Positions 43,922-57,140 of a stretch of 64,000 nucleotides of DNA are shown piece after piece (within the stretch, counting starts at the first letter, position 1; the number at the start of each line of letters is the position of its first letter). Made by a program: the position numbers and the translations under genes. The notes beneath the pieces were generated by a model. The model was given only the letters and a program-made list of their open reading frames with translations, was not told where the DNA came from and searched no databases. Location: NCBI GenBank assembly GCA_026120185.1, contig JANUWF010001179.1, positions 1,343,501-1,407,500 of the forward strand. Reading direction: 5' to 3'. This DNA comes from Voacanga thouarsii (lineage: Eukaryota > Streptophyta > Magnoliopsida > Gentianales > Apocynaceae).

Positions 43922-44446
43922 CCTCAATCCAGACTTAATCTATAGGGCAAACAGCATATTGAACTTCTTCTTCCTTTTGTCAAGATAAGTGTCTTGCATA
44001 AAGAAGGGCATTGACTTATCTATGATCACTACTTCCTTGACATATTGCATGATCGCTACATTTGCTGCCACTAAGACCTTGTACTTAAAGATAATATTGA
44101 AGTCATCTAAAGGAAACGCCATGAGATTGCTTCTTCTTTGTCAAGTCCCAACCTGTAATTTCACACTTACCATTCCCTGCAATGGCTTGGCGTCTGAGTT
44201 CACCAATTTTAACTGACTCGAATGTTCAGCAACATTAAGCCCTAATCATATTGCCTCACGGTCCGGCAGGAAATTGTGGGTTGCTCTCGAATCCACTATA
44301 GCTGACATTTCATTCCTATTGACTCGGGCATTTACGTACATCAACCCATATTGTAGAGCCTTCCCCATAGTTATGGCATTCAATAACTGCAAAGGATGTT
44401 GTTGATCCTTGGCCCTTTTGGACTTAAGCCATACTGAATTGCCCAC
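43922..44446 (-). pseudogene. Ty3/gypsy protease
   Basis: Minus-strand translation gives LMYVNARVNRNEMSAIVDSR and ATHNFLPDREA, matching the protease start where a DTGATHNF motif is usual; Asp is kept but the following residues are Ser-Arg. The frame resumes with FPLDDFNIIFKYKVLVAANV and KRKKKFNMLFAL. It is followed, after the inserted element, by the linker at 40537-40708. Confidence 0.82.
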
Positions 44447-45400
44447 ATTTTTTGTTCTCCTCGAGATAGTGTGTTATATAATGAGGGCCTCCACATATAT
44501 AATAGCCATCTTTTGGGGCCTCTATAAGTTTAGAGCCATTGTCCTTATCTCTCTTAATGTCATTATCTAGGGGTATTTTCCCCTTCTTTTTGGCATTAGT
44601 ATTTGGTTTCTTTTGATTTACTTTTTTACTTAAACTTGGATTAAGCATCATCTTGTAGTCCACCAAGTGATTCATAGCCACCATCAACTATGCTAAATTC
44701 TAGATTCTTTGTTGTCTCAATTTCATCTAAGTCTAGAATTGTAATATGGTCATAAAAGTTAAAGAGCTTATCCTCCTCAAATATCTCTCACACGTTAGGG
44801 CCTCACATATCAACCACGACATGTTAGTCAGTAGGAACTCTTACTTTAGTTCTGCTTTGAGTTCCTTCCATTCTATGTTCTTGGGCAGATTCTTATCTGT
44901 CAAGTGTACACCATCATAGCTTGGCATCTACAACTGAATACATAAATACAATAGTTACATTTTCATCATCAAGAATATGAGCAGCTATAAAAGTACCACT
45001 CCATATCCCATAAGAAATTCTCGAGCTCCTTGGCATTGTGTTGCTTGCTAAATGCCTTTTGGTAGTTTCCACTTAGGTATCCTAGGTGCCTTCTCACCAT
45101 CTTCACTTGCTAATGTATACTTGATCAAGGTTAAATTATCCTTGATGTCTTCCACATCTAGGTTGCTACTAGAGCTAGTTTTGTTACACTGTGACTTTAC
45201 TCGAACTAGTCTACTCTCAATGTATATGGTCCGCTCACTATAGAAATTAATAGTTTGGAACAAGTCCTGCACATGAGCATTGGAATCGTCTACCCAAATT
45301 GGCCACTCCTTCATGGTACATATGCTGAGCCTGTGTGCATCACTTCTCCAGGTTATGTAGTTAAGTATGAAGTTGATATTCTATTTAGGCCAATAATAGG
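44447..45400 (-). pseudogene. Ty3/gypsy gag
   Basis: The minus strand carries a lysine-rich region (44424-44687) and a degenerate zinc knuckle YYICGGPHYITHYLEE, in which the C-X2-C-X4-H-X4-C pattern has lost its first and last Cys. Upstream (45314 leftwards) is a coiled, charged stretch ending PRIPKWKLPKGI, with frame breaks between. Position next to the LTR and before protease fits gag. Confidence 0.72.
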
Positions 45401-45514
45401 GAATCTTCTCTAATGCCAACAAAGCTTACAGCTTGAGATAAGGAAGCCAAATTTGCTTCCACCTGTGCAAATCAACCTGTAAACTCTGCCAATTAATTAT
45501 TTCAACACAAACCA

Positions 45515-45527
45515 TGCTCTAAAACTA
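45515..45527 (-). other. Degenerate primer-binding site, probably tRNA-Met type
   Basis: The minus strand reads GTAGTTTTAGAGCATGGT, comparable to the usual TGGTATCAGAGCATGGT with several changes, about 10-20 bases from the LTR boundary. Confidence 0.45.
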
Positions 45528-45537
45528 CAATTTTCAC

Positions 45538-46138
45538 AAGGCTAAGTCCATTAGCTAAATTTTGGACCTTACACCAGTAGTAACTTGATCTTGGCTAAAT
45601 CAAGCTACTCATCCTTATCAACCAAACACGCATAAAATAAAATGCAAGTAAAGATGTAAAAAAGAAGAGAAAACAAGAACAATTATGAGCACTACCCCAC
45701 CCTTGAACTTCTATTAATGAACAAATAAGAATATAAGAGACAAATGCCAAATCTTTATGGCTACAACAAATACTCAACCTATACTAGACTTCTTCCCGAA
45801 GTCTAACTAAGCCTCTGATGTATTCTCTGTACAAGAGCTCTCTAAGACAATGACGAATGAAATGATATGAATTACAATAAATACTTAGGCTATTTATAAA
45901 GCTTTCTTGGAGTAATATTTGAGCAACTAGGAATTCAATGTTACTTTGAATTCAATTATGTAGGGCTTATCCCTAAGTTTTCGAAAGATCTCCATTGTTG
46001 GATCAACTTTTCAGATAGGACTTTATCCCTAACCCATCGGATAAGACCTTAAACTTAATTTTAAATAAGACTCCTTCTCCACTTAGACTTTTATCTCCTT
46101 TCATAGGCTAAGCTTATGAAGTACTATCTTTTTATAGG
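45538..46138 (-). repeat. 5' LTR (right) of the gypsy element, inner part
   Basis: Matches 31429-32030 of the left LTR up to CTTTTTATAGG, where the copia element enters. Confidence 0.82.
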
Positions 46139-47898
46139 AATGATGAAACCAAAAGCATGCTTACAGAATGAAAAAAAAAATTACTTTTGTATTTGAATGA
46201 CCTTATTGGCACTAAAGAAGATGTCTATACTAGTATCCTTGAAGCTACCAGATCACGTCCTTGTAAATGTCGATTTCATCTCATTCACGCAAAGTTTTTG
46301 AGCTTCCAAAATGATACCCTTTCCTTCGCTGGTGAAGCTCACAGAATGTTGGGTTTGCTTAGCCTGTGAAAGCTTCTTCCTTTTTTCTACTTGTCCAAAC
46401 TTCACAGACTCTCTATCTCTTTTTTCTTATGATCTTGATTTCATGCAATCACAGAGAGAGTGAGACCAATAGCATGAAACAAAAGCACCATATTTTCTAT
46501 TATCTTTCACGCAAAATAACACGGGATCCATCTCATATTATTTTTTTAATTAATTAATTATTTTTTATTATTTTTAATTTTATTTTACCCTTGGTCTTAT
46601 TCATTGGGCCAGATAAAATTATTTACTCTTGGGCTTCATTAAACAGCCTAATAAATAATTAACAAACCCAAATTGACCAATATAAAATATCAGACATTTT
46701 ATCTAGTTTATACCTAGATTAATTTTCTAATTATTCAATCTAGACCTTGGGCCCTGAATAATTAATTAACTAATTAAACTAGATAAAATATATACTTTCT
46801 CTTGAGCCTTTTATTTTATGCTAGTCCAATAATAAATTAGACTACTTAAATAAAATAAAATAAAACCCATAACTATCAAGATCAATTTCTTAACCCAAAT
46901 CTATCAAGACTTAAAGGCTATTCCGGGGACCAAAAGACACATCTCTTTAGCTACTAAAATGACCAAAATACCCTTGCTATATAAATAGATATATTTTGCA
47001 TTTAAATATTTTTTTAATATCACCATAAAAAAATATTGACTCTAAGGATAATACTGTGTTAGCAAAGTCTTCGACTTACAGGTGCAATGATTAAAATACC
47101 CCTCTGTGCATCACCGTGCATTTAGAGAAGAGGAGTGTACTAACACCTCTCTAATAGACATATACAATCCTTAGACCTTTAATCCAATGATCCACGACTC
47201 CCGAAATATTTTCACTTTCCAAGGGAGCTACCTTAAAGTAAACATCCAAGTTATGTTCTTCAAGGCCCTAGATATTTAGATTATTTGAATAGTCACAAGA
47301 GGTGATATAGCGCAAAAACTATCTTGCACAAGTCTGTCTTAACTAACTAGTCACATATACCCAACATAGAAGTATATCGACTCTACGAAAGAACATCAAC
47401 TACAGCATATCAAAGTATATGTTTCTAGCTTCGTCAGACCACCAACTCATACTCAATCGGTAGAGTATTAGTTCACGTTGTAACAGTAATAGTTTGGGTT
47501 TCTTATAAATAATACTTTTAAAAACTACTATTACAGGTCGTATTCTATGTATTCGAAATACGCTTATGCTATGAAGTGAGTAGACTATTCACTGGTTAAA
47601 GGTAAGTAATCCCCTATTTGGACTTCATAAAACAATAGCCTAAACATGATGAGATTCACATTCTCATCGATCGGTCAAGAATAAACGTTTATGTGTTAAG
47701 TAGCCTGTGATCCATACCTTACTGTGAAAAACTACCATTCACATGGATCACATACTTAAACATAAAGGGTCTTATCCAAACATAAATCATGCACAAATAA
47801 AACGTAATGTCACAAATAAATTTTGAGAATAAATTTTTTTTATTAATAAAATCGATAATTACAATAGACAACTAGTCTAGAGGGCATATATTCCAACA
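46139..47898 (-). repeat. 3' LTR of the 46-55 kb copia element (11 bp short)
   Basis: Matches 53548-55340. The last 11 bases of the LTR (TGAAGGATGAA in plus orientation) and the adjacent target duplication are deleted. Confidence 0.9.
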
Positions 47899-47912
47899 AT
47901 CTCTCACTTGCA
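47899..47912 (-). other. Polypurine tract
   Basis: The minus strand reads CAAGTGAGAGAT directly before the LTR start TGTTGG. Confidence 0.8.
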
Positions 47913-47955
47913 TATTAAGATTAAGAAAATCCGTAGGTGCCCACCCCTATGGCGT

Positions 47956-48372
47956 CTAAGTGTTTTTTGAAGACTCTCTCAACCAAGGCTTGGTGAAGGA
48001 ATCTGCTATGTTGTTCTCTGAGGCTATCTGTTCCACCACGATTTTTTGTCTCTGAATGAAATCCCAAATCAGGTAGTACTTTCTCTGAATGTGCTTCCCC
48101 TTCTTATAGTTCTTAGGTTCTTTGGATTGTGAGACTGCTCCAGAGTTGTCGCAATACACCATAATCGATTTGTCCATGTGTGGCACAACTCCAAGTTCTG
48201 AAAGGAACTTCCAGAGCCAGACTGCTTCCTTGGATACTTTCGAAGCTGCCACATACTCAATTTCTATGGTTGAGTCAGCAATATAAAATTCCTTGATACT
48301 CCTCCATGAAACAGCTCCTCCAGACAAGGTGAAGACATATCCACAAGTGAATTTTCTCTCATCCTTATCTAT
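47956..48372 (-). pseudogene. Copia RNase H
   Basis: Reads TCGYVFTLSGGAVSWRSIKE, ADSTIEIEYVAASKVSKEAVW, YCDNSGAVSQSKEPK and ENNIADSFTK. The first catalytic Asp, expected in a GYTDSDF motif, is Asn in GYINSYF just upstream (about 48385). A stop separates it from the RT frame. Confidence 0.9.
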
Positions 48373-49400
48373 CTAGAAATATGAGTTTATGTATCCAGTA
48401 GGAACCAAGTCGTCTGCCCTATAAACCAACATATAATCTTTCATATCATTGTGGTACTTGAGAATATACTTTACATCTTGCCAATGAATCTCCCCAGGGT
48501 TCAATTGATATCTGCTAACTAAGCTTATGGCAAAATAGATATCTGGTCTAGTGCACAGTATGACGTACATGAGATTTCCCACAGCCGAAGCATAGGGAAT
48601 CCTACTCATCCTGTCTTTTCCCTCTCGAGACTTAGGACAGTTTTTAGAACAAAAAGACAACCCATGTCTACAAGGGATTAGAGCTTCCTTGCATGAGTCC
48701 ACGCTAAACTTGGCCAGTATCTTGTCAATGTATGTCGTTTGGGATAATCCTAGCATACTCTACTTCCTATTTCTAAGAAGTTTAATTCCGAGAATGTAAC
48801 TGACTTCTCCCAAGTCCTTCATACTAAATTGACTAGACAGCTAAACCTTAGTAGATGACAATGTTCCTACATTATTTTTAATGAGTAAAATGTCATCCAC
48901 ATATAGAACAAGAAAAATCACATTTATACCTTTCAATTTCCTGTACACGCATGGTTCATCCTCATTTTGAATGAAACCGTAAGAATTTATGATCTCGTTA
49001 AAATGAATGTTCCATGTTCTAGATGTCTGCTTAAGTCCATAAATAGATTTCTTAAGCTTGCAAATCATATGTTCCTGGCCTTTAGCAATAAAACTTTCCG
49101 GTTGGGACATATAGATGTCTTTGTTAAGATGGCCATTAAGAAATGCCATCTCAACATCCATTTGCCATATCTCATAGTTAAAATGACATGTAATAGCAAG
49201 AAGGATACAGATGGACTTAAGCATGACTACCAGGGAAAAGGTTTCATCATAATCGATTCCCTCTTTCTGAGTATACCCTTTCGCCACAAGCCTAGCTTTG
49301 AAGGTTTCCACATTCCCATCCGCTCCCCTCTTCTTCTTATATAACCACTTACACCCAATGGGTCTTATCCTTTCAGGTGAAGCTACAAGGTCCCAAATCT
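48373..49400 (-). pseudogene. Copia reverse transcriptase
   Basis: From right to left: FKARLVAKGYTQKEGIDYDE, TFSLVVMLKSICILLAI, IWQMDVEMAFLNGHLNKDIY, KKSIYGLKQTSRTW, then the catalytic VLYVDDILLI near 48890. After a break near 48770-48840 it gives MLGLSQTTYIDKILAKFSVD and RPDIYFAISLVSRYQLNPGE. Broken but recognisable over its whole length. Confidence 0.92.
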
Positions 49401-50540
49401 AATTGAAGTACATAGACTCAATCTCGACTTTCATTGCTCCATGCCATAGATTTGCATCGGCATCTGTAATAGTCTCCTCGTATCTAGTAGGATCTTATTC
49501 TTGATGGTCAGAGACCAGCTCAAAAGCCTCTCATGTCTATCTTTCTGGAACACTAGATACCTTCTCACTACGATAAAGCTCCGTTTGTATAGGTTCTTGA
49601 GGCTGTGCCTCTTCTTATTCCATAATCGGGTCTAAAGAAGTTGATTTTGAAGATAACTTCTCATCGAGTTCCAAACTTGTTGAACTTTTAGTGGAAGTAC
49701 TTTGATCATCCTCTAAGTATCTAGCATTAGTACTTACCAGTATTTTCTACTCCTTAGGATGATAAAAGTAACCTCCTTTTGTCCCTTTTGGATATCCAAC
49801 AAAGTATCATAATTCTGATCTTGATTTTAGCTTGTCTCCCTTGATCAGTACATAAGTTGGACAGCCCCATATCTTGAGATGATTTAGACTTGGCTTACAC
49901 CCAGTCCACATCTCATAGGGTGTCCTAGGTACTAACTTGGAAGGCACCAAGTTCAGAATGTATGTTGTTGTTTCCAATGCATATCCCCAAAAAGAGACTG
50001 GAAGAATAGCATGAGACATCATGCTTTGGACAATTTCCATTAATATCATATTCCTTCTCCCAACTACTCCATTCTGCTGAGGTGTACCAAGTACAGAGAG
50101 TTGGGATACTATCCCATGATGCACCATATAATCCTTAAACTCACTGAGGAGGTACTCTCTACCACGATCCGATTGTAAGGTTTTGATTAATTTACTTGTC
50201 CGATGCTCCATTTTAGCCTTAAACTCTTTGAACTTGTCAAAAGAGTCAGACTTGCGCCTCATCAGGTAGACATAACCAAACATTTTACAATCATCTCTGA
50301 AAGTGATGAAGTACTCAAAACCCCCTCTAGCTTGTGTAGACAAAGGACCACACACATTAGTATGAACAAGGCCTAATATCTTCTTGACTCTATTAGCCTT
50401 TTGGGTAAATGACCTTTTGGTCATTTTTCCCTTAAAGTAAGATTCACACTGAAGCCAACTTTTCCAATCTTAATGAGCCCAAGGATCATCATAGATTAAC
50501 CTCTGAATCTTGGTTGAGTTAATATGACCTAACCTTAGAT
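49401..50540 (-). pseudogene. Copia integrase and linker to RT
   Basis: The core is open over 49807-50424. Motifs: HTNVCGPLSTQARGGFEYFI, where the first catalytic Asp is Asn; TLQSDRGREYLLSEF, with the second Asp kept; and TPQQNGVVGRRNMILME, where the catalytic Glu is Gly. It continues FWGYALETTTYILNLVPSK and LKIWGCPTYV, then a linker region with stops. Two of three catalytic residues are lost, so this enzyme cannot act. Confidence 0.92.
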
Positions 50541-51810
50541 GCTAAAGATATGAGTAATTGACATTGGTCTTTCTCTTCTTACTGAAAGGTTCAGATTGAG
50601 TATTATTTATTTGATTGTTTGTAGGATTTAAAAAAAATAAGTTTCCATACATGTGCCATGTACATAAAACTTCTCCATTTCTACTGATAGTAATACCAGA
50701 ATGCAAAGAAACAGAATATCCATGATTTATTAGCTTTGCAACTAAAATCAAATTCTCTCTAAAATTGGGTACATATCAAATATCCTTCAATATAACTACT
50801 TTATTACAATAAAAAATAAGATCCAACTCTCCCACTGCAAGGGCTCATACTCGTGCTCCATTTCCAACTCGTAATTCATGCTCGCCCTTCTGGAGTCTTC
50901 TTATCTTCCTAAACCCCTGCAAAGAGTTACATATATGATCAGTGGTACCAGAATCAACAATCCAAGTGGAAGTTGATCCAACAATTGAAATTAACTCTAG
51001 ATAAAGAACAATACCTGTACGGTTTTTCTTAGCCTGAAGTTCTGGACACTCATTTTTCCAGTGTCCCTTCTGCCTGCACTTGAAGCATTTGCCTTTGGGC
51101 TTGTTTAGCTGGTTCTTAGGTTGGACCGGTGCATTTCCCTTTTTCTTCTTGAACTTCCTAGGCTTGGGCCCAGTTCTAAAAGAAAAAATCCTAGCAATCG
51201 TAACCTTGGACTGTGGCTTCATGACCTTTTCTACCACCTGGAGCTCTCTCATTAACTCGGTTAAACTTATGTTTAACTTGTTCATATTATGATTTAACTT
51301 GAACTGAGTAAAAGAGCTTGGAAGAGATTCGAGAACCATGTCCACTTGGTTCTCAGGGTTAATTACAGCCCCTAAAACTTCTGCTTCCTCAAAAGCGGCA
51401 ATCATCTTGAGCATTTACTCTCTGACTGATGCTCTCTCAGTCATCTTAGTATTGATAATCATCCTAAAAGCCTCCTACCTTGCTGGCCGGCTCTTTTCTG
51501 CGAACATCGTAACTAGTGATTGGTTAATGTTGTACGTAGTGGCCATGTGCGACTAGAGCACATTAGACATGGAGGCCAATATATATCATTGAGCCATCTC
51601 ATTGGCCTTCTTCCATACTTTCTCAATCTCTCTCTCCTCAACAGTGGAACCCTCCCCAATAAACGAGCAGGTGTCAAAGATGACATACTTATACTACTCA
51701 GCAGTGAGTATTATGTCCAAGTTTCTTTTTCAATCCATATAATTTGGACCTGTTAGCTTATTCTCGCGGAGAATAATGATCAAAGGACTAAAAGAACCTC
51801 CACCAACCAT
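50541..51810 (-). pseudogene. Copia gag and protease
   Basis: gag starts at the ATG at 51810 (MVGGGSFSPLIIILRENKL) and soon meets a Trp-to-stop change. The frame 51414-50845 gives NISLTELMRELQVVEKVM, a basic region, an intact zinc knuckle CFKCRQKGHWKNEC, and the protease site WIVDSGTTDHIC with catalytic Asp kept. Protease continues to about 50545 (NLILVAKLINHGYSVSL) after further stops. Confidence 0.9.
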
Positions 51811-53522
51811 TTCTGAAAAATCAAAAATAAAAGAAAACTCAATTTGTGAAAAACAAAATAAGTTGTGACTTTATCCTTATATTAATTCCGATAATAGTTA
51901 ACCTTATCACTATTATCTTTACTATGAATAATTTAGCTCTTAGAAAAACTGACATAGCTTCTTGGGAAGATTAACAGTTTCCTAAACTAAGTGTTTTAAT
52001 CACTACAAATTAATTTTCCTTTTAGGTAATGATCTAGAAGATAACTCCATCGTGGGATGACTGTTTCTTTTCATTTCTTATGGATATTTCTTGTACTATA
52101 ACCTCCAACGTGGGTTGACCTATCATAGCATGTGTTCCGGGTTGTTAATTACATCTATCTATTAGTTGTAAATCCTTGTGGTATCCCCATTCTATATGGG
52201 TTCACTCCCAGAGTGATGCGAGGGGACTCACGATCTCTAATGAGGATCGTGATGGAAGTTGTGGGATCATTGGAACTCCTCTCCCACTTAGTATTTTAAA
52301 ATAAAGGTTTACTTGGAAAATATCTTTTGAAATTTTCAATTAAGTTTTCTTTTAACTCAAAAATAAAATATCTAAATCCATAAAAAAAATTTATGTCAAG
52401 GTTTATACCCTTTGAGAAATTTTTTCATGGATTAATTTTATTTAAGTTAATAAATTTATTAATTTCAAAAATTTTCAATAAAACTTTCGAGAGATTTTAA
52501 TCTCAAGTTTAATTTGACAAAAATATTTTTTCTTTAAAATTAAATCAAAATAGTTTTCTATTTTAATTCACAAAAATATCTAAATCTAAAATATTTTCTA
52601 TGTCAAGGATAAAATCCTTTGAAAAAATAATCAAGAATTAATTTTTGTTCAAATTAAAATTAACTATTTGATTTAAGAAAAATATTTTTCTTTGTTAAAA
52701 ATTCCCAAAGACTTTGGTCATTGAGAAAAACATGCATATAGGGTACAAAAAGAAATAAGCATGCTAGAAAACTGTAAACGTTTTCATACTTTTCTATTAT
52801 TTTAACCTAAGTGTCCAAATAATAAAATTAAACACATTAATTAATTAATAATCTTGTTTAATCCTAAATTTTCTTTACTATTATTTTTTATGCAAAATAT
52901 TCAATGAACATTAACTATTGCAATAAACATAACTTTGTCTAGTATGGGACCAAAAATAAAAAAATAATAATAAATTTTTTTATTGATGGTCCAGTGCACC
53001 CGTCACACTAGATCATGACCCATAGAAAAACTCATGGGCCATTATCCGAGTGGGTGCCCGTGACCCACCCCGCCTCCAGCCCCGCGCGCGGTCAAAATCG
53101 CTGACCGCGTAATTGCAATTTACTTCCTCGCAGAAGCTATGCTTCCGCGAGGAAGCCATCCTCGCCAACTTATGCGGCTGGCTCGGCTTCTCTCACATCT
53201 GAAGCAGGCGGCTCGGCTTGGCTTAGCTCATCTTCTCCAGATTTTCTTGCGATTTTTCTTCTGCAATTTTTCATTCATTCTTCTGGTTCTTTCATCTAGA
53301 TAGCATGTAAAGCCACTTAACAAACTCCTATACCCTTAAAAACAGTGGGTTTACATGATTCATCTAAGAAAACAGTAAATTACAGTGTTCCTATACTTCC
53401 ACTTGCAAAGCTTACACAGGACTATCCCATACCAGAAACGCAAAGGTTCACAGAAAACATCCAAAACAAATATTTTTTTATTTTAGTTAAGCCTAGCATG
53501 CTTCCTACATTTGCCAAACCTT
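51811..53522 (-). other. 1.7-kb leader of the 46-55 kb copia element
   Basis: Non-coding. Mostly AT-rich, with a GC-rich island at about 53020-53220. Its ATTAATTAATTAAT and AAACGTTTACAG region (52780-52860) matches 60800-60955 in the related remnant. Confidence 0.75.
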
Positions 53523-53534
53523 GCTCTAATACCA
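53523..53534 (-). other. Primer-binding site, initiator tRNA-Met
   Basis: The minus strand reads TGGTATTAGAGC, one change from TGGTATCAGAGC, two bases from the LTR end. Confidence 0.88.
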
Positions 53535-53536
53535 CT

Positions 53537-55340
53537 TGAAGGATGAAAATGATGAAACCGAAAGCATGCTTACAGAACGAAAAAAAAATTTACCTCTGTA
53601 TTTGAATGACCTTATTGGCACTGAAGAAGATGTCTGTGCCAGGATGCTTGAAACTACTGAATCACATCCTTGTAAACGTTGACTTCATCTCATTCACGCA
53701 AAACTTTTGAACTTCCGAAATGATACACTTTTCTCCGCCAGTGAGGCTCATAGAATGCTGGGTTTGCTTAGCCTGTGAAAGCTTCTTCATTTTTTTTGCT
53801 TGTCCAAACTTCACAGACTCTCTTTCTCTTTTTCCTTATGATCTTGATTTCATGCAATCATAGAGAGAGTGAGACCAACAACATGCAAAAAAAAAAAAAA
53901 AACACCATGCTTTCTGTTATCTTTCATGCAAAACAACATGAGATCCATCCCGTGTTATTTTTTTAATTAATTAATTAATTATTTATTTTATTTTACCCTT
54001 TGTCTTATTCATTGGGCTAGATAAAATTATTTACTATTAGGCTTGAATACCCATAAATAATAAGTCTCAATTATTTATTTTTTGGGCTTCATTAAACAAT
54101 CCAATAAATAATTAACAAGTCCGAATAGATCAATATAAAATATCAAGCCTTTTATCTAGTGTATTCCTAAATTAATTTTCTAATTATTCAATCTGGACCT
54201 TGGGCCCTGAATAATTAATTAACCAATTAAACTAGATAAAATATATACTCCCTCTCAGGCCTTTTATTTTATTCTAATCCAATAATAAATTAGACTACTT
54301 AAATAAAATAAAATAAAATAAAATCTATAATTATCAAGACCAATTCCTTAATCTAAATTGTCAAGACTTAAGGGCTATTTCGGAGACCAAAAGACATATC
54401 TCTTTGGCTACTAAAATAACCAAAATACTCCTACTATATAAATAGATATATTTTGCATTTAAATATTTTCTAATATCACCATAAGGAAATATTAACTCTA
54501 AGGATAATACTGCGTTAGCAAAGTCTTCGACCTACAGGTGTAATGACTAAAATACCCCTCTACGCATCGTCGTGCATTTAGAGAGGATGAGTGTACTAAC
54601 ACCTCTCTAATAGACATATACAATCCTTAGACCTTTAGTCCAATGATCCACGACTTCTGGAATATTTTCACTTTCCAAGGGAGCTACCCTAAAGTAAATA
54701 TCTAAGTCATGTTTCCCAAGGCCCCGGATATTTAGATCATTTGAATAGTCACAAGGGGCGATATAGCGTAAAAGCTATCTTATACAAGTCTGTCTTAAAT
54801 AACTAGTCATATATACACAACATACAAGTATATCGGCTCTACGAAAGAATATCAACTACAGCATATCAAAGTATATGCTTCTAGCTTCGTCAGACCACCA
54901 ACTTATATTCAAGCGGTAAAGTATTAGTCCATGTTGTAGCAGTAATAGTTTGGGTTTCTTCTAAATAGTACTTTTAAAAATCACTATTACAAGTTCTGTT
55001 CTACGTATTCGAAATATGCTCATACTATGAAGTAAGTGGACTACTCACTGGTTAAAGGTAAGCCATCCCCCATTTGAAATTCATAACACAATAACCTAAA
55101 CATGATGAGATATCTATTCTCATCAATCGGTCAAGAATAAAAGTTTATATGTTAAGTAACCCGTGATCCATACATTACTGTGAAAGACCACCATTCATAT
55201 AGATCACTTACTTAAACACAAAGGGTCCTATCCAAACGTAAATTGTGCACAAATAAAATGTAATTTCACAAATAAATTTTTTTATTAATAAAATCGATAA
55301 TTATAGCATAAAACTAGTTTAGAGGGCATATATTCCAACA
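53537..55340 (-). repeat. 5' LTR of the 46-55 kb copia element
   Basis: Starts (minus strand) TGTTGGAATATATGCCCTC at 55340 and ends CATCCTTCA at 53537. Related in its first kilobase to the copia LTR at 58008-60036. Confidence 0.92.
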
Positions 55341-55616
55341 TCAAGTCTGTCAAATCACAAACCAGCTTGTAAGTTCGCGTTATAGCTTCAAGCCCATACA
55401 TAGCTTATGTATGTCTGGCCTATATGTATAGCTAAGTTAACCCCCCATGCCTTGATCCATCTCTTTGCTAAAGAACCTTACCTAAACCTTGGCCTCAGTT
55501 CTGCCTCATAGCTTATATTGCATCTAAGTCACCTCCACAATTCATGCATTAAGTCTTGGCACCAATATCTAGCTAAGCCTCCTAATCCATCAAGTCTGCT
55601 TACCTGTCTGTTGGCA
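55341..55616 (-). repeat. 5' LTR of the gypsy element, outer part
   Basis: Resumes the LTR interrupted at 46138: GTATGTCTGGCCTATATG and CTAAGCCTCCTAATCC match 32100-32343. It ends TTGGCA, followed directly by the upstream region of the P1 pseudogene. Confidence 0.8.
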
Positions 55617-55751
55617 TGGACTTATCTCGTGAGTGGTCCAGGTATCTTTTTGTGTGCCTTTGTGACATATTGTCATCGTTTTCTTCTACGGTTATTATTG
55701 TTGTTTATAGGATTTTTTTTCACAGATTTATAGATAGATCAAAGATCAATT

Positions 55752-56464
<713 letters not shown>

Positions 56465-56731
56465 TCAGGATTCTTGCCAAGAAGCTTGGAAGGAAGGATA
56501 TCCATCAATTTAGATTTAGTTTTGTGTAAATTTATTTGTTAATAATGTTTAGTTGTTTAGACATTGGGGCAAATGTTTTCTTGGTTTGTATTCTACAGTT
56601 TCCTTATAGTGTTTTGCAAGTTTATTCTACTAAATGCAAATATGTGTTGCTTAAGGATTTGATGTCATATTTTGTTTCCAAAGCCTGAGATTCAAATTTA
56701 GATTAGAATATCAAATTTCTTAATATTAATT
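56465..56731. other. Spacer downstream of the P1 pseudogene
   Basis: AT-rich; may include the old 3' untranslated region of P1. Nothing else seen. Confidence 0.5.
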
Positions 56732-57140
56732 TGATAGGGGCTAAATTAGTCATATTTTTCCTAGTTATTTGAGATTCTTTTGTAATCATTTTGTTCAATA
56801 ACTAGTCATATTCATTCATATTTAAGATTTTACCCTTGGAAAAGTATTTTGTTCATTATTATAGATTTTTGGGGTAAAACGAAGTAAAAACGTCACAAAA
56901 CAAAATAGAGGTGGCGCCGGCCAGGACAAAGGAACCAGCGCCAGTCATGCACTATTGACACGAACTTTGAAGCGACGCAAAATTGGTGAAATAGAGTGAA
57001 ACAGAGTGGAACCGGTGCCAGCCAATAGCCAAGATGGCGCTGGCTGCCTTTTGGAATACAATGTGTGGAATTTGAAAAAAATCAACGAACGAGTAGAGAA
57101 CCAGAACACAACCGGCGCCGGCTCAGAGAGCCAAGGCGGC
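56732..57140 (+). mobile_element. 5' piece of an Athila-like LTR
   Basis: Starts TGATAGGGGCTAAATTAGTC and follows the LTR at 1541-2982 (read on its minus strand) as far as CCAAGGCGGC. It holds a GC-rich patch with GTGGCGCCGGCC and ACCGGCGCCGGC. Confidence 0.82.

Larger units (their letters stand above)
46139..55340 (-). mobile_element. Dead Ty1/copia element on the minus strand, inside the gypsy LTR
   Basis: LTRs of about 1.8 kb lie at 46139-47898 and 53537-55340, starting (minus strand) TGTTGGAATATATGCCCTCTA. Between them, right to left: primer site, leader, gag, protease, integrase, RT, RNase H, polypurine tract. No target duplication survives on the left because the tip of the 3' LTR is missing; comparison with the other gypsy LTR shows the host sequence continuing from 46138 to 55341. 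Confidence 0.92.
31429..55616 (-). mobile_element. Decayed Ty3/gypsy element with four nested insertions
   Basis: Two related LTRs (31429-32343 and 45538-46138 plus 55341-55616) bound a minus-strand element whose parts appear in the order gag, protease, RT, integrase when read from right to left, the Ty3/gypsy order. The parts are displaced by insertions at 34200-34395, 34862-40535, 40709-43916 and 46139-55340. Reading frames join sensibly across the last three sites. No target duplication was found at the outer ends, and the LTR tips are not TG...CA, so the ends are decayed. Confidence 0.82.
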
